The position numbers were made by a program, and so were the translations under genes. From positions 1 through 18,003 of the forward strand of contig JADNYJ010000623.1 of the NCBI GenBank assembly GCA_015501075.1: a DNA stretch of 18,003 bases, read 5' to 3'. This DNA is from Gymnopilus junonius. Lineage: Eukaryota; Basidiomycota; Agaricomycetes; Agaricales; Galerinaceae. A model generated the notes under the pieces. That model was not told the origin of the DNA, did no database searches, and worked only from the letters and a program-made list of their open reading frames with translations. Positions 1 through 9,721 of the stretch are shown here, one piece after another. Position 1 is the first letter of the stretch. Each line of letters opens with the position of its first letter.

Positions 1-1283
1 GCTGGTCGTGGAGGGGGGTTGGTGGAAGTGCGAGCTCCATTCGCTTCTGGCTCCTCGTCTTCAGTCTCTTCGCCTCGTTTCCGTTTTCCTTTTCGCTTCT
101 TCCCTCCTTTCTTGTTTTTCCCTTTTCCTTTGCCATTGACGGTTTCCACTTCATCGTCGCCACCTTCTTGAGCGAGCTTGTCTGCCTCTTCCTTCTCCCG
201 GCCTTTTGTGAAGGCAGGTGGTCCATCTCCTCTTCTAGCCAGACATTTCTGAAATCGGCAAGGGTTAAAGCACCGCTAGGTGTTGCTTTGAATTCATCCA
301 ATCGTTTCTTTAATGTTGTGTCGGCAATCTTGACGACTTGAACGATCTCCTCGATAGATCTCCGGAAGTTGTTCATGCGAGCTGCTAGCAAGAGGGCGGC
401 ACCACATATGCCAGCAGGCCGTCGTCCTCTTGTCATCCAGTCGCGATCAAAACGTTGGACAAGGCGAACTGCATCTGTGGCCACTTTGTGTGTTTCATCA
501 CCGAATTCTAGCAGAGCGGAAAAGCGGGAGATGTAATGCGACGGATCAACCAATGGAAGGCGCAGGTTAAGGGTTTGGACGAGCTGGAGATAGGTGTGAC
601 CGAGTTCAAAGACATTGACCTGCGAAACAGTAAGAATTGAGATGACAAATGAGATGAAGGCATGCTTACCTGTAACAGATCAGAGAAATCAATTAGCATG
701 TAATTCCGAGTCTCTTTCTGTCTGCAGGCGACGTATAGGCAGACAGCGACAACATTCATACTTTTTCGCCCTTTCGTAAATTTATGCTCCACCGCGAGGG
801 TGTATAGCCTTGTTGCGGCCAGACATACGACTTCGGATAGTCGTAAGACATTCGCTATACTTTGTATTTTTTTGTTGGCTGGCATTCCGGTGAGGACACA
901 CTCAGAGACTAAAAAAATCAAGACATACCATTGGCAATTGTTTGCTCCCTTGATTCATTACTTCCCCGGTTTCCATACGGACCGCTCATTCTTGCATGGG
1001 CTAAATAAATCCAGTCAGAGTTCGAAGTAAGGTACTCAGCGACGCAACAAACTAGATCCTTGAGCAACAAATGATCCCTGCACAATGGCGGCTCCACTGG
1101 ACGCTTCACCGAACGCAATTTCGTTCACGATAGTGTTTTCTTCGACAACGGTTCCACATTGCACACAGAAGCCATTCCCTGCGGCCTGGTCATATTCAAT
1201 GACTGTTCCTCCACAGTCGGTGCAGACTGGCTGTAATTTATGAATAAACAAGCCAATGCTTGTGATCGTAAAACAAATACCAT
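1..1283 (-). CDS. BRF1: Transcription factor TFIIIB subunit BRF1 (5' part; runs off the left edge)
   Basis: TFIIB-related factor that, with TBP and Bdp1, recruits RNA polymerase III to tRNA and 5S genes in the nucleus. Spliced model on the minus strand: 1283-1281 (ATG only), 1230-1053, 1000-929, 878-670, 619-1; introns of 50-52 bp. An N-terminal zinc ribbon is visible (Cys4, Cys7, Cys23, Cys26; CTDCGG and CVQCG), then the linker GPYGNRGSNESREQTIAN and two cyclin-fold repeats (first: VCLAATRLYTLAVEHKFTKG ... CLYVACRQ; second: RRPAGICGAALLLAARMNN). The start is chosen because ATG directly abuts a good donor and joins in frame to PVCTDCGG, the expected BRF1 N-terminus. The conserved segment after WLEEEMD continues as PPAFTKGREKEEADKLA only in the next frame, so one base seems missing near 219-223. 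Beyond it comes a Lys-rich acidic linker; the C-terminal TBP-binding part lies outside the window. Confidence 0.93.
1231..1280 (-). other. Intron 1 of BRF1, directly after the start codon
   Basis: A 50 bp intron with donor GTATTTG immediately following the ATG at 1283-1281 and acceptor ATTACAG before CCAGTC. It splits the start codon from the rest of the protein in phase 0, so the first coding exon contributes only methionine. Confidence 0.75.
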
Positions 1284-1826
1284 ATCGGCCCTGGAGCTTC
1301 CAGACAACACTGTAACGATCGCGTCAGCTTTTAAAAGGAACAGTTAAGAATGCGATTTTAAAGACTCACAAAGCCTTATAAAAGATGTACAAAAAGAAAG
1401 CAGGAATGAAATAAAGATAAAAGAAAGTCAGAAATCGTGAAATCTGTCGTGGGCGGAAGGAAAGATCGAGTCACAAGCTGTCACGTCACCGACCTTATCA
1501 GATCGCGTGACTCTGACGCGTTGCCTGTTTCGAGTGCTCAGTTTGGCTCGAAGTTAGGGGTGCACTAGTTATGCATGATTGTGGCATTCAGTGTTCACAG
1601 ACTCTTGAGCGAATTAAGGAAATTAATATATGACATCAAAAGATTTATGTACATTAACCCAATTAAAAATGGTAGAGAGATGAATGTGACTAGGAAAACG
1701 CAGTCCAATTTGCGGTCAATGCCAAAAAGACAGTCGTATAAGTACAAGTGATATGGAAAATGATGAGTTGGAAAATTCGTTGGAAACTCACTGACCCCTG
1801 AGCTTTGGCGCTGCTCCCAACAGTGT
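1284..1826. other. Intergenic: BRF1 promoter and 3' flank of the HMG-box gene
   Basis: No gene is supportable here. Both flanking genes are on the minus strand, so this should hold the BRF1 promoter and the 3' UTR of the HMG gene. A TTTTATAA element (minus strand, about 1376-1383) lies about 95 bp upstream of the BRF1 start and could be TATA-like. The stretch 1480-1525 holds GTCACGTCA and GACGCG words, related to the composite motif seen at two other promoters in this window. Confidence 0.5.
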
Positions 1827-2880
1827 TTAGGAAAGATTCAGGATATTAGTATCAGGGCGGCAGGCTGTGTAGTCATTCCCTTGAAGTCGAAGGTTAGATA
1901 CCATAGGATGAAGATCTCCAAATGACGACTGGAGCTGTGATTCCTCCGTGGTTCCTCGAAATGAGAACGGTGAAACCACCGGCGGCAAAGTTGGAAGGGC
2001 GGAAATGAAGGGATCAACCAAAGACGGGAAAAATGAATGATCCTGCTTCAAAGAGGGTCAATTTCGACAAGGTTCTATCTAAAACATTTTGACTTACGAA
2101 TCCTGTATTTCCAGTAGGTGCAGGCATGTAAGCTGGTACAACCAAGCTACTGGAGTTGTTTTGAGTATGACCGGAGATGAGGTAACGATTAGAATTTGAA
2201 TAAGTGCCGAACGTGAAATTGAAACGACGCTTGGGTTCATGCACCGCAATAGCGGAACCGTCCTTCAAGGTCGTGGACTGGGAATTATGATGTAGAAGGC
2301 TGCTCAATGGCTCAGGGTCTGGTGATGCACCGTCAGGAGTGGACTGATAGAGGGTAACGCGGCTGGGCCGTCGAGGAGGATCGTCGCGGGGTGCGCCGTA
2401 ACCGGTACGACATTCCAAATTAACTTGAGGAACATGCAGGGTACCCGGCGGGCAAGAGTACGCCCGCTGAAGACCATCGTCATCGCCGCGCTTGATCTTC
2501 TTCCTGGTAGATTGGGCGCCAGATGAAAAAGTATAGCCAGGATGTTTCCGAAAATGCTCCATCTTCTCCATCTCAGCCATCTGATTCCAGGGCTCTTTCT
2601 CTGAATCTGTCATTTGCTGCCAGATTTTACCAACAATCCTCGAGATATTACGATGGTCTTTCTCAACCGACATCGGTATTTTCTTCTGGCGAACGAAGTC
2701 GCATCTAAAAAGAATGAACGCATTCCTAGGACGAGGGATATGTCCTGGGGGTTGTTTTCGTGCGTGAGATTTTTTGAGCGGTTTGGAGGAGTATAAGTTG
2801 GTTCCGGGAGTTGAAAGCAGAAAGCGAGTCGAGATTTTGTGAGGGCAGGGCCTCTGCTGAAGTACACGACTTCGGCATGG
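1827..2880 (-). CDS. HMG-box transcription factor (fungal MATA_HMG/SOX-like class), 5' end unresolved
   Basis: A sequence-specific or architectural nuclear DNA-binding protein. Exons: 2880-2098 (5' limit is the open frame, bounded by TGA at 2883-2881) and 2042-1827; the 55 bp intron 2097-2043 has donor GTAAGT, a TTGAC branch-like word and acceptor GCAG, phase 0. The HMG box begins at about 2745 with GHIPRPRNAFILFRCDFVRQ, then KKIPMSVEKDHRNISRIVG and KIWQQMTDSEKEPW, ending near HPGYTF; a basic patch KKSHARKQPP precedes it. Downstream comes a Ser/Pro/Asn-rich tail with KKIKRGDDDG, a possible nuclear localisation signal. No ATG lies in this frame before the box, so an upstream exon or a frame break is required; candidate starts in another frame are at 2923-2921 (MDGLCYDYL) and 2878-2876 (MPKSCTS). 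The role could be mating or developmental control, but orthology cannot be assigned. Confidence 0.85.
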
Positions 2881-3941
2881 TCAACACGTCGGGGGACAAA
2901 TAATCATAGCATAGACCGTCCATTTGACTGGGATAAAAGGCAGCGCTGATAAAAAGCAGGGTAGGGATCAAGGAATGGTCGAGAGGACAGCTGTACAAAA
3001 TGGACACAATGAGAGTTTTTCGACCAGAACGCGTGTAAATGTAAAGGCGTGTCGTCTTCCAGAAGAAAGTTCTTGAGAGACTTCTTCTTTTGCGGTTTCC
3101 GAGGGCGTATTTAGGGTAGCTCTGTACGTTGGCAGGGTATCCGAATGAAAACAAGTTCGGGTCCTTCGAATTGGTGTGGAAAAGCGAGCTGCGATAGAAA
3201 GACAAGGTCGTCGAAGGAACGGAGGGGCAGGCAACAGGTCAAAGGGCCAGCGTTTTGAACTGGTCACGGCTAAGCCACAATTGTCTGACAGCGTCAGTTG
3301 GTGGTCAAGGCGGCAGGCGGCAATGGGGAATTTGTCATTCTTTTCTTGCCCTTTTTGTCTTCTCCGTCATAATATCGAGCATTCAGATACAACCCCAATG
3401 GAGTAGAAATGCAGGTCAAAGGGAAGGCCGAAAATGGGTGAACCGACGGCGTAGTCAACCTGATTCGATCTCAGCGACTTTGAACCTGGAAAGGACCCCG
3501 TCTGATTCCAAAGTCCGATCCATTGTTCTCTTTTTGGGAACGCGCTTCCGCCTCGCCTATTTCGTCCTTGTTGGCTTATTGGTGAATAACAGACGAAAAA
3601 TCTGCAGACAGGCGGTTTCTAAGACGTTTGTTGGAGACATGCTGAAGGAATAAGAAGGATGAAGCAAGCGTGTCCCACCACGCTTTGAGAACAAGAAACC
3701 AGGGCTTGTTTTGTTGGCCTGTCGTTGGGACACGACATAAAGGTGGGGATAGGTCATATTTGGTTAGTAATTAATTAACACCAAGTGGTCTCGAGCTCCT
3801 GAATACTGACACCAGGGTTGATCGGGGTGGGCCAAAATCGGCACCGACGGGAGTGCAGTCAATCTTGTCGTCAATCAACTAGCATCACGGAAGGCAATAT
3901 TATGAATGCAGTTGAACAAAAGGTATCGATTTGCAAATCTC
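2881..3941. other. Intergenic: HMG-gene promoter/N-terminal exon region and 3' flank of F-box gene
   Basis: About 1.06 kb. The part near 2881-3205 keeps a minus-strand frame open (ends at TAG 2728-2726) and may contain the 5' UTR and missing first exon of the HMG gene, but I found no canonical donor and acceptor pair that joins it in frame. Plus-strand frames at 3176-3653 show no recognisable protein and look like chance openings. From about 3660 to 3941 I see nothing supportable. Confidence 0.4.
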
Positions 3942-5183
3942 TTAATGATGACAAGCTGTAAACATCTGACGAACGACCTCTTTGGGGAGGGACTCTTGGA
4001 AGACTGGTAAATCTGAACCTGAAGGCAGAGTCCACCGCTGATACGTTTGTGCACAGCCCTGATAATAAACCTGCTGAATATCGATAAATTGTAAATTAGG
4101 ACAGCTTGAGAAAAATGATGCCGCAAAGTATGGTCGCCGCTCCCAAGCAGTCAGGGAAAAGGCCTCCGTCAGCACTAGTCCACGAAGGGATCGCAGCTGA
4201 CAGATAGCGTCGATTTCCCCTGCCTGGAATATGAGCTTAGATCCTTTGCCATTTTTCTATTGAGAAAAAGAGCCACTTACGTGCAGAGAGACGAGTTCTA
4301 AGTACTCCAACGACCTAAGGAAGCTAGTCAGAATATGAAGTGAAGGACGTAAATAGAAGCCGCCCAGGGAAAGAACCAGCAAGTGTTCCAAGGGTTCAGA
4401 TAGGTGCGATACGGGCTCATTCATCTCGTATGTATCTGGATCATATATCAAAGTCTTTATTTCACGTCGCGGAAGTAAAGCGTCCATGGTATTGCGATTT
4501 CCTTGCAGGACCTCCAGGTGCGGACACACTGCGGCCGGCACAGGCTGCACATTATTATCCAAGTTGACTGATAGTTCGCGGAGGCGCCTCTGAGTTCCAA
4601 GGAAAGCCAAAAGTTCATGAGTGGTTTGAGTTTGAGTGATTTGGAGGGACTCTAATTGAAAGCTGCAATGGTCAAAGATAAAAGGATCTGGCCGCATCAC
4701 ACTTGAAGGCAAATCCAGCCATAGCCTGCAAAGGTTGACCATGGATCGAAGGGCTCTTCGGATGAGGTCTGAGAACTCCCTCTGCGCATTAGCACTGAGA
4801 ATGCAGACTTTCGGAACTTGGAGGTGGTAAGTTTTGACAAGAGCGGCTAGGTGCTTCGCATTAGCAATTGTCTGAAGAAAGGATAAATGTATAGCTTTGT
4901 CGACATCGGCCTGGGCAAGGTTCTGTGTCATGGATCGATAGAGCATTCTTTCCGCTTCCACTTTGAATGCACAGCTTGTCGTGCATAAAGCCAGCAATGT
5001 TGCCCGGTCATCGATGTTCTGCACGATATCTTGATGGAGTTCAACAGGAGGAGTACGCGGTAAAAATTCGACCACTTTCGGCGCAGAGGCGGGCGCTGAA
5101 GTGGAAATTTATTTTTAGTAAGTGTCGTCATCATAAAGCTCATATAAGGACCTACAAATTTCCGCAGGGCTTTCGAAAGCCAT
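3942..5183 (-). CDS. F-box protein (orphan Agaricomycete type, LRR-like C-terminal part)
   Basis: Likely substrate-recognition subunit of an SCF ubiquitin ligase, the F-box contacting Skp1. Three exons: 5183-5156, 5095-4281 and 4223-3942, introns of 60 bp (GTAGGT...CTTCAG) and 57 bp (GTAAGT...TTCCAG); the sum is 1125 bp, 374 residues, in frame throughout. The start is the ATG at 5183-5181, giving MAFESPAEISPASAPKVVE before the F-box. The F-box-like helix set is at about residues 21-60 (LPRTPPVELHQDIVQNIDD, then ATLLALCTTSCAFKVEAERM). The remainder has repeated Leu-rich strands (LRELSVNL, LEHLLVLSLGG, LRSLEYLELVSLH, LRSLRGLVL), consistent with irregular leucine-rich repeats. Its 5' end faces the 7TM gene about 1.36 kb away. 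The substrate is unknown; such F-box genes are strongly expanded in mushrooms. Confidence 0.85.
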
Positions 5184-6545
5184 TTTTTGCATGCAGAGGG
5201 GAGAGGGATTCAGAAGTAGTCTGCGGAAGGGTCACCTCGATGTGGCAATGAACACCCAGACTGCCACGTTCCCACAGATACCGCACAGTGCAGACTGCAT
5301 AGAGAAGCCGTCCAAAAGCCATGCGTTAAAGGGGTTAATATTAATGTTTAAAATCTTTAGATGAAGTATAAGCTATCGCCAGAGCAGTTTTGCCAATTTA
5401 GTTATCGTGCCATAAAATACCGATATTTCAATAACCATAAAGCCTTGTAATTTCGATGCTGTATGGCAGAAGCGTCACTGTAGAGTCTAATAGTTTAATT
5501 AAAACCTCTCTTTTAGCATGCCGAGGGAGTCGACGTCGCCCATGCTCCCATTTCTAATACGAGTTGTGAATAATACGGTAGGCAGCTTCTCCCAACAACC
5601 TTACAATCTTACTCTCAGAAGTGTTGACATCAATGACTGAGGGCTGTTGAGATTTGCTAAAAGGACTGATATCGATAGTCATGGATTTATCTAAGTTGGC
5701 AGTTATGTGCTTGATCGGTTGCATTAAGGAAGAGAACAAAGAAAGAATATCTCCTCATTGTCAAAGAGCATGGGACGTAAACATTTCTGTTAGTAGGTAT
5801 TCCTTACTAGTCTTTTATGACATTAATTTTTAGCATAGGAGTATACAACTAATCAAGGATTTACAGAGCTTGAATTCCAATGTTTCCTGATTCCTGAATG
5901 TGCCGTTATCGATCCCGATTTTTATATCAAAGTAAGGGGTTCCGTTTCAAAAGATAGATCACGATCAGGTTACGGTCTAAATCCTAAATTAGAACGCGTC
6001 GACGCGACGGGATGCGACGCTGTCACGTGCTGAAAATTCAAAGGCATTGCTGCAGTGTTGGCCGGTGTCATCCGCAACGACTTGGACCGTGGACGCCATC
6101 TTCAACGCATCGGCCGTTTTTGACCCAACCAGCACCTCAGCATATCGTGGAACTAATATTACCCTTTTCGAACCTCTCTAGAGTCTATTCTCAATTTGGA
6201 TTTGGAAAATGCAGGTGGTTCGTTCGGCCTGTACCTTTTTTGTGAGCCAACAGGGATGAGGCCTCGAGGAGAGTGATTGCCGATGACGACCAATATGTAA
6301 AGTTTCCTTGCCGTCACTCAGCACTGGCACCACGACAAAAGTATTTCCTGCTTGGTCAGTTCCTTGTCAACGTACGTAACTATTTGGATGAGACCGAATT
6401 GCCGGGTGGAAAATCAGTGATGACCCTGACGAACGGAAAACGCCACCATAGCTCATTGCTCCATATAACGTGCACGTCTAACTCGTTTTCTTCTCTCACC
6501 ATCCTCCATTACGACTAGTGCTAAGATCGCCAACTCGACACGTCT
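5184..6545. other. Divergent intergenic region between F-box and 7TM genes
   Basis: About 1.36 kb carrying the promoters of a minus-strand F-box gene and the plus-strand 7TM gene. The stretch 5300-5960 is AT-rich without a convincing gene; a minus-strand frame at 5739-5554 is 61 codons with no recognisable motif. A GC-rich patch near 5994-6030 has ACGCGTC, CGACGCGAC and CACGTG words, annotated separately. From 6030 to 6545 short plus-strand frames look like chance. Confidence 0.5.
6000..6029. promoter_or_regulatory. Composite ACGCG + CACGTG element
   Basis: CGACGCGAC at 6000-6008 followed by GTCACGTG at 6022-6029. ACGCG is the core of MBF-type (MCB) sites and CACGTG is the palindromic core of bHLH E-boxes in fungi. 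The same two words in the same order recur at 13419-13445 in the other divergent promoter of the window. Function is inferred from motif identity only. Confidence 0.4.
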
Positions 6546-8457
6546 ATGGAAGCCTTAAACGAGGAACTCCTCGCAGCTGCTTGGGAGACAAGAGTTGCAG
6601 CATACATGTGGGGTAAGGCTTCATTGAGATCCTAAAGAAACAACCAGCTGATTGGGGTCCAGTCTCTGGCCTGACTTTCCTTGTTTGCGATACGATATCG
6701 ACACTGCCCCGAGAGGTGAGCTTACAGTGAATCGCGGGCCCAGCCTACCTAAACTCCTGTACCCCTATATCAGGTGGAGTACATCTGGAGGCAAGTGCGC
6801 TTATAGTCGAGGTTTTACCAAAGATCAATGGAATTGAGTGAACAGCAAGAAGTGGTCGGTCGTAAAAGTATTATACTTATTCATGCGGTATTGGACAATA
6901 TGTCAAGGAGCGTGAGTGTTCGCTTTCCTCTCCCAGATTACTAGGTCTGAACGGGACACAACGTTGCTCTGTTTAGGGTAGCCTCGTATGGTGAATCATC
7001 TGTGTATCCTCCGAAACCCTGCCCCTAATCACTGATAAATTCAGAGTTTTCAACTGTACAGAAGTCCCTCGAGGTGTGTCTATATCGTTTGACATTAATC
7101 ATACCCTCAAGTTCACGTTTTTGACAGAGGTCCTCAATGTTTCTGTCCCTTACGCTTCGTCTCATTGTTCTTCACCGCTATTGATTCTAGATGTCGTGCG
7201 TTAGTTTGGTTCGAAGTCAGCATGTTAGTCCTTTTTTGTACCCAATTTGCGTGCCATATACTAATTCAAGCGGCTGTTTTAGAGGCGGCGGCACTGTTCT
7301 TCTTGTTGCCATCGATATCATTCTCAGCATACGATTGCACGCCTTATATAAACGAAGCAGGAAAGGTGTGTCGCAATATCGTTTGCACGCCTCCCTCCTC
7401 TGACGGCAGTAAATCCAGTATTGGTGTTTTTGTCTGCTCTTGTGATTGGTTCGTCCTCCATTACCGAATATCTAATATGACCTGAGTCTTTTCGTGTATA
7501 GGAGAATTTGTGGTCAGTCTCTGCTAGGCCTCTCGTCCCCCTCACAAATGATTTCCATCATGGTTATAGATCCAAGCGTATGTTGTATACAAAATCGGTC
7601 TGTCCGCAGTTGGTTCAATATTCATTGCTCCCTTGGGATTCCCAATTCTTGGTTGCCTTACGTCCCCTGACCTCGCTATAACATTGCCTAGTTGGTGAGT
7701 GGTTCGCTCATGAAAGTCACCATTTCCGTCATCTGGTCTGTTTAGGATATCTACTCCACTTATTGCAGGTCGGCGCCTGAGCCTTGATGAGCATTGCCAC
7801 AGCGTTAACGCATTAATTCCAGTTATATTCTTCGTCATGATGCTGATAAAGTTTTCTGAATCTATGAAGCTGGCCAGGAGCTCCGGAGTACGTCTCAGCC
7901 TAACACCAGTTATAAGTGCCTTCATAAGAGATGGGACCGTTTACTTTTTATTGTAAGTTTTCAGCTTCTTGTTATTTCAGAGGATCAATACAGCTCTGAC
8001 TCGTGTTCCAGGGTAGTCGGTGTGTTTACTTTGATGCCTCAAAGATCGAATTCAAGACCTATTTTATTGGATAGTGACGTTACTGGCCGGCGCCCTTGAC
8101 TCATTCTTGACGAGCGGAGCCTATTTGACCCTCTATCAACCGTATGAAATTCATCAGCGTAATCATTGTTGTGTTCCTAATACCCTTCACAGATGGAGTG
8201 CCGCGTCGTTTGCCGTTACCGTGAGTTCCATTACTAGTCATGGGTATTCAGTTTGATAATTGATATTTATTATATGACAGGGCACACGACTTATTCTCAA
8301 CTTACGGGAGGCAGCATCTCCTGACAATGCCGCTCTCGCGCGCGGTGATCTAGGAGATCTAGGGCACTCCAGTTTGCTGAAAACCGGGGTCTGGAAACTT
8401 ATGAAACGATGTAGGCCGCCCCACACTAGTCTAGTAGGCTGGCAGAGTTGGATATGA
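6546..8457 (+). CDS. DUF6533-type seven-transmembrane protein, 17 exons with microexons
   Basis: Predicted multi-pass membrane protein of a large Agaricomycete family; biochemical role unknown. Exons: 6546-6612, 6663-6715, 6774-6790, 6846-6911, 6977-6990, 7045-7073, 7128-7138, 7191-7223, 7283-7365, 7419-7448, 7502-7512, 7570-7694, 7746-7952, 8012-8019, 8075-8141, 8193-8220, 8281-8457. They sum to 1026 bp (341 residues) with no stop. Family landmarks: EVEYIW-S-KKWSVVKVLYLFMRY (about 40-63), CRALVWFE (87-94), VAIDIILSIRLHALYKRSRK (about 105-124), RDGTVYFLL before a hydrophobic segment, and GTRLILNLRE (284-293) in the C-terminal part. Intron 3 (6791-6845) fits only with a GC donor (AG|GCAAGT). 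Exons 5-8 (6977-7223) are the least certain; the chosen split is the one that keeps phase. In exon 13 an acceptor at 7802 instead of 7745 would drop 19 residues in frame. Introns total about 46 percent of the gene. Confidence 0.85.
6791..6845 (+). other. Probable GC-AG intron of the 7TM gene
   Basis: The exon ends TGGAG and the intron begins GCAAGTGCGC, ending GAACAG before CAAGAAGTGG. Using the nearby GTGCGC donor shifts the frame. Only the GC donor at 6791, which matches the AG|GCAAGT consensus of GC-AG introns, gives VEYIWSKKWSVVKVLY, the expected family motif. Confidence 0.75.
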
Positions 8458-9086
8458 TACACTTACATTAATCGGATGAGGATGGAGAGTGAGGAAAGAG
8501 AGTGAATGTTTTATAGATGTCCTCCTAGTCTTGGACGGTGCTGCATGAATGGACCAATTGGAGGATTGATAGAAAGGTGTGATGTGCAATTTCTTGTTGT
8601 CTCGTTTACAAGGTTGATATAGCCCAGCTGCAGAGTATTGATTTACTAAAAAGAGTGTCACAAAGTTGTACGACATCTGCAAGGATTTGGCAATGTTAAA
8701 CCACTGAGAAATTTCACGAAATTTCTTCGTTTCATTGTCATTGCACTCAAAAGCATGCTGACTACATACTGGATCAGAGCTTTATAGGGCCCTTCCAACG
8801 CCATTGCCACATTGACAGGTTGACCTTACCAGAAGGCCAGATGAACGATAAACATCTATGAACGTTTAACGTTTTGACCCTTGGCAAGGAAATAAGCTTG
8901 CGCGACTTCTCCGATTTGTAGCTGACTGCTGACTTCCTTCTCTGCACGTACCCCAAAGGATCATGAGCGCTCTTCTCGGACGGTGAAGATGTGTATCATA
9001 GGTAAGATTTCTACCCAGGTGAACCTTGTACCCCTCTGACGGGTATAAATCTTGCAGCATCAACCTGTGGCTCGGTTTAGTCCACG
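8458..9086. other. Intergenic between 7TM gene and secreted-protein gene
   Basis: About 630 bp. It should contain the 3' UTR of the 7TM gene and the promoter of the secreted-protein gene. Minus-strand frames at 8682-8431 and 9063-8774 are short and show no recognisable protein. A TATA-like word near 9044 is listed separately. Confidence 0.5.
9044..9049 (+). promoter_or_regulatory. TATA-like box upstream of the secreted-protein gene
   Basis: TATAAA within GGGTATAAATC, 43 bp before the ATG at 9087. The spacing fits a TATA promoter with a short leader. No transcription start can be confirmed. Confidence 0.45.
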
Positions 9087-9721
9087 ATGAAGCTCCCCAG
9101 ATTTACTTTTGCCCTCATATCTCTTGCCACCTGCGTCTCATCTGTGACACTCCCTGGCGCCAGCACGCCGCTTTTCTACCTGGTTGCGTCCTCGTCTAGC
9201 TCGACAACCAATCTTGCTGTACGACACATTTCTACCTGTTAAGTTATCGTGGTTCTGATTCAACGAAGCCTCTCAGATTGGATGCAACCTTGACTGGCAC
9301 CACGCCTGTCGTTCAGTTCTATTTCAATTCTCAAGGGCTCCTCTCCTGATTGACCCAACGACCAACACCAACTACAACGCCATTGTTAACTCCGGTTTTA
9401 ATGGGAACGATTGTAGCCCTGATGGCGCCATCGTATTTGTCCAAGGATCCAGCTCAAATAAATGTTCGAGGACACAAGGATTTGAGATACAGTCGGATAC
9501 CGAGGATAGTCAGCTTGGATCGCAGTTGGTGTTCAATTTCGTGGGTGGGTTTTACGCTTGTGGTAATGATCAGGCGGTGAGTGAAAGTAAAAATGCAACC
9601 TTGAAACTTCTATTCACCTACGTTTTGCTTTTCTCGGCAGGTTTGGTATGAAGCCAACGCGACTGATGCACCGAGTGGTTGCTTGCCTATCTCTCTGTAT
9701 ACAATTCCAGTTGTGGGATAG
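9087..9721 (+). CDS. Small secreted protein of a basidiomycete family (one frame break)
   Basis: Predicted extracellular protein of unknown function, about 173 residues if the frame break is an error. Exons 9087-9218, 9269-9576, 9641-9721; introns 50 bp (GTACGA...ACGAAG) and 64 bp (GTGAGT...CGGCAG). The N-terminus MKLPRFTFALISLATCVSS is a signal peptide. The mature part starts VTLPGASTPLFYLVASSSS, then PLRLDATLTGTTPVVQFYF, and ends with QLGSQLVFNFVGGFYACGND and VWYEANATDAPSGCLPISLY; from memory this arrangement resembles a conserved Agaricomycete secreted family, for which I have no name. After QGLL the frame hits TGA at 9347-9349, while the conserved continuation IDPTTNTNYNAIV lies in the next frame. 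One base missing (or two extra) in the run CTCCTCTCCTG at 9338-9348 explains it, and the total then becomes a multiple of three. Either an assembly indel or a young null allele. Confidence 0.7.

Noticed and set aside
2043..2097. Reading the HMG gene through to 2014 without splicing
   Set aside because: A strong GTAAGT donor, a TTGAC branch word and a GCAG acceptor link phase-0 frames, and the spliced tail to 1827 stays open, so the intron is favoured.
3176..3653. Overlapping plus-strand frames next to the HMG gene
   Set aside because: No recognisable protein and they overlap each other in different frames; most likely chance frames in the HMG promoter region.
5554..5739. Minus-strand 61-codon frame with fairly natural composition (ends RIIHNSY)
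   Set aside because: No recognisable domain, no splice partners that extend it, and it lies in an AT-rich divergent intergenic region; could be a relic but there is no support.
9350..9580. Plus-strand 76-codon frame starting MTQRP
   Set aside because: It overlaps exon 2 of the secreted-protein gene in a different frame; the other frame carries the conserved sequence.
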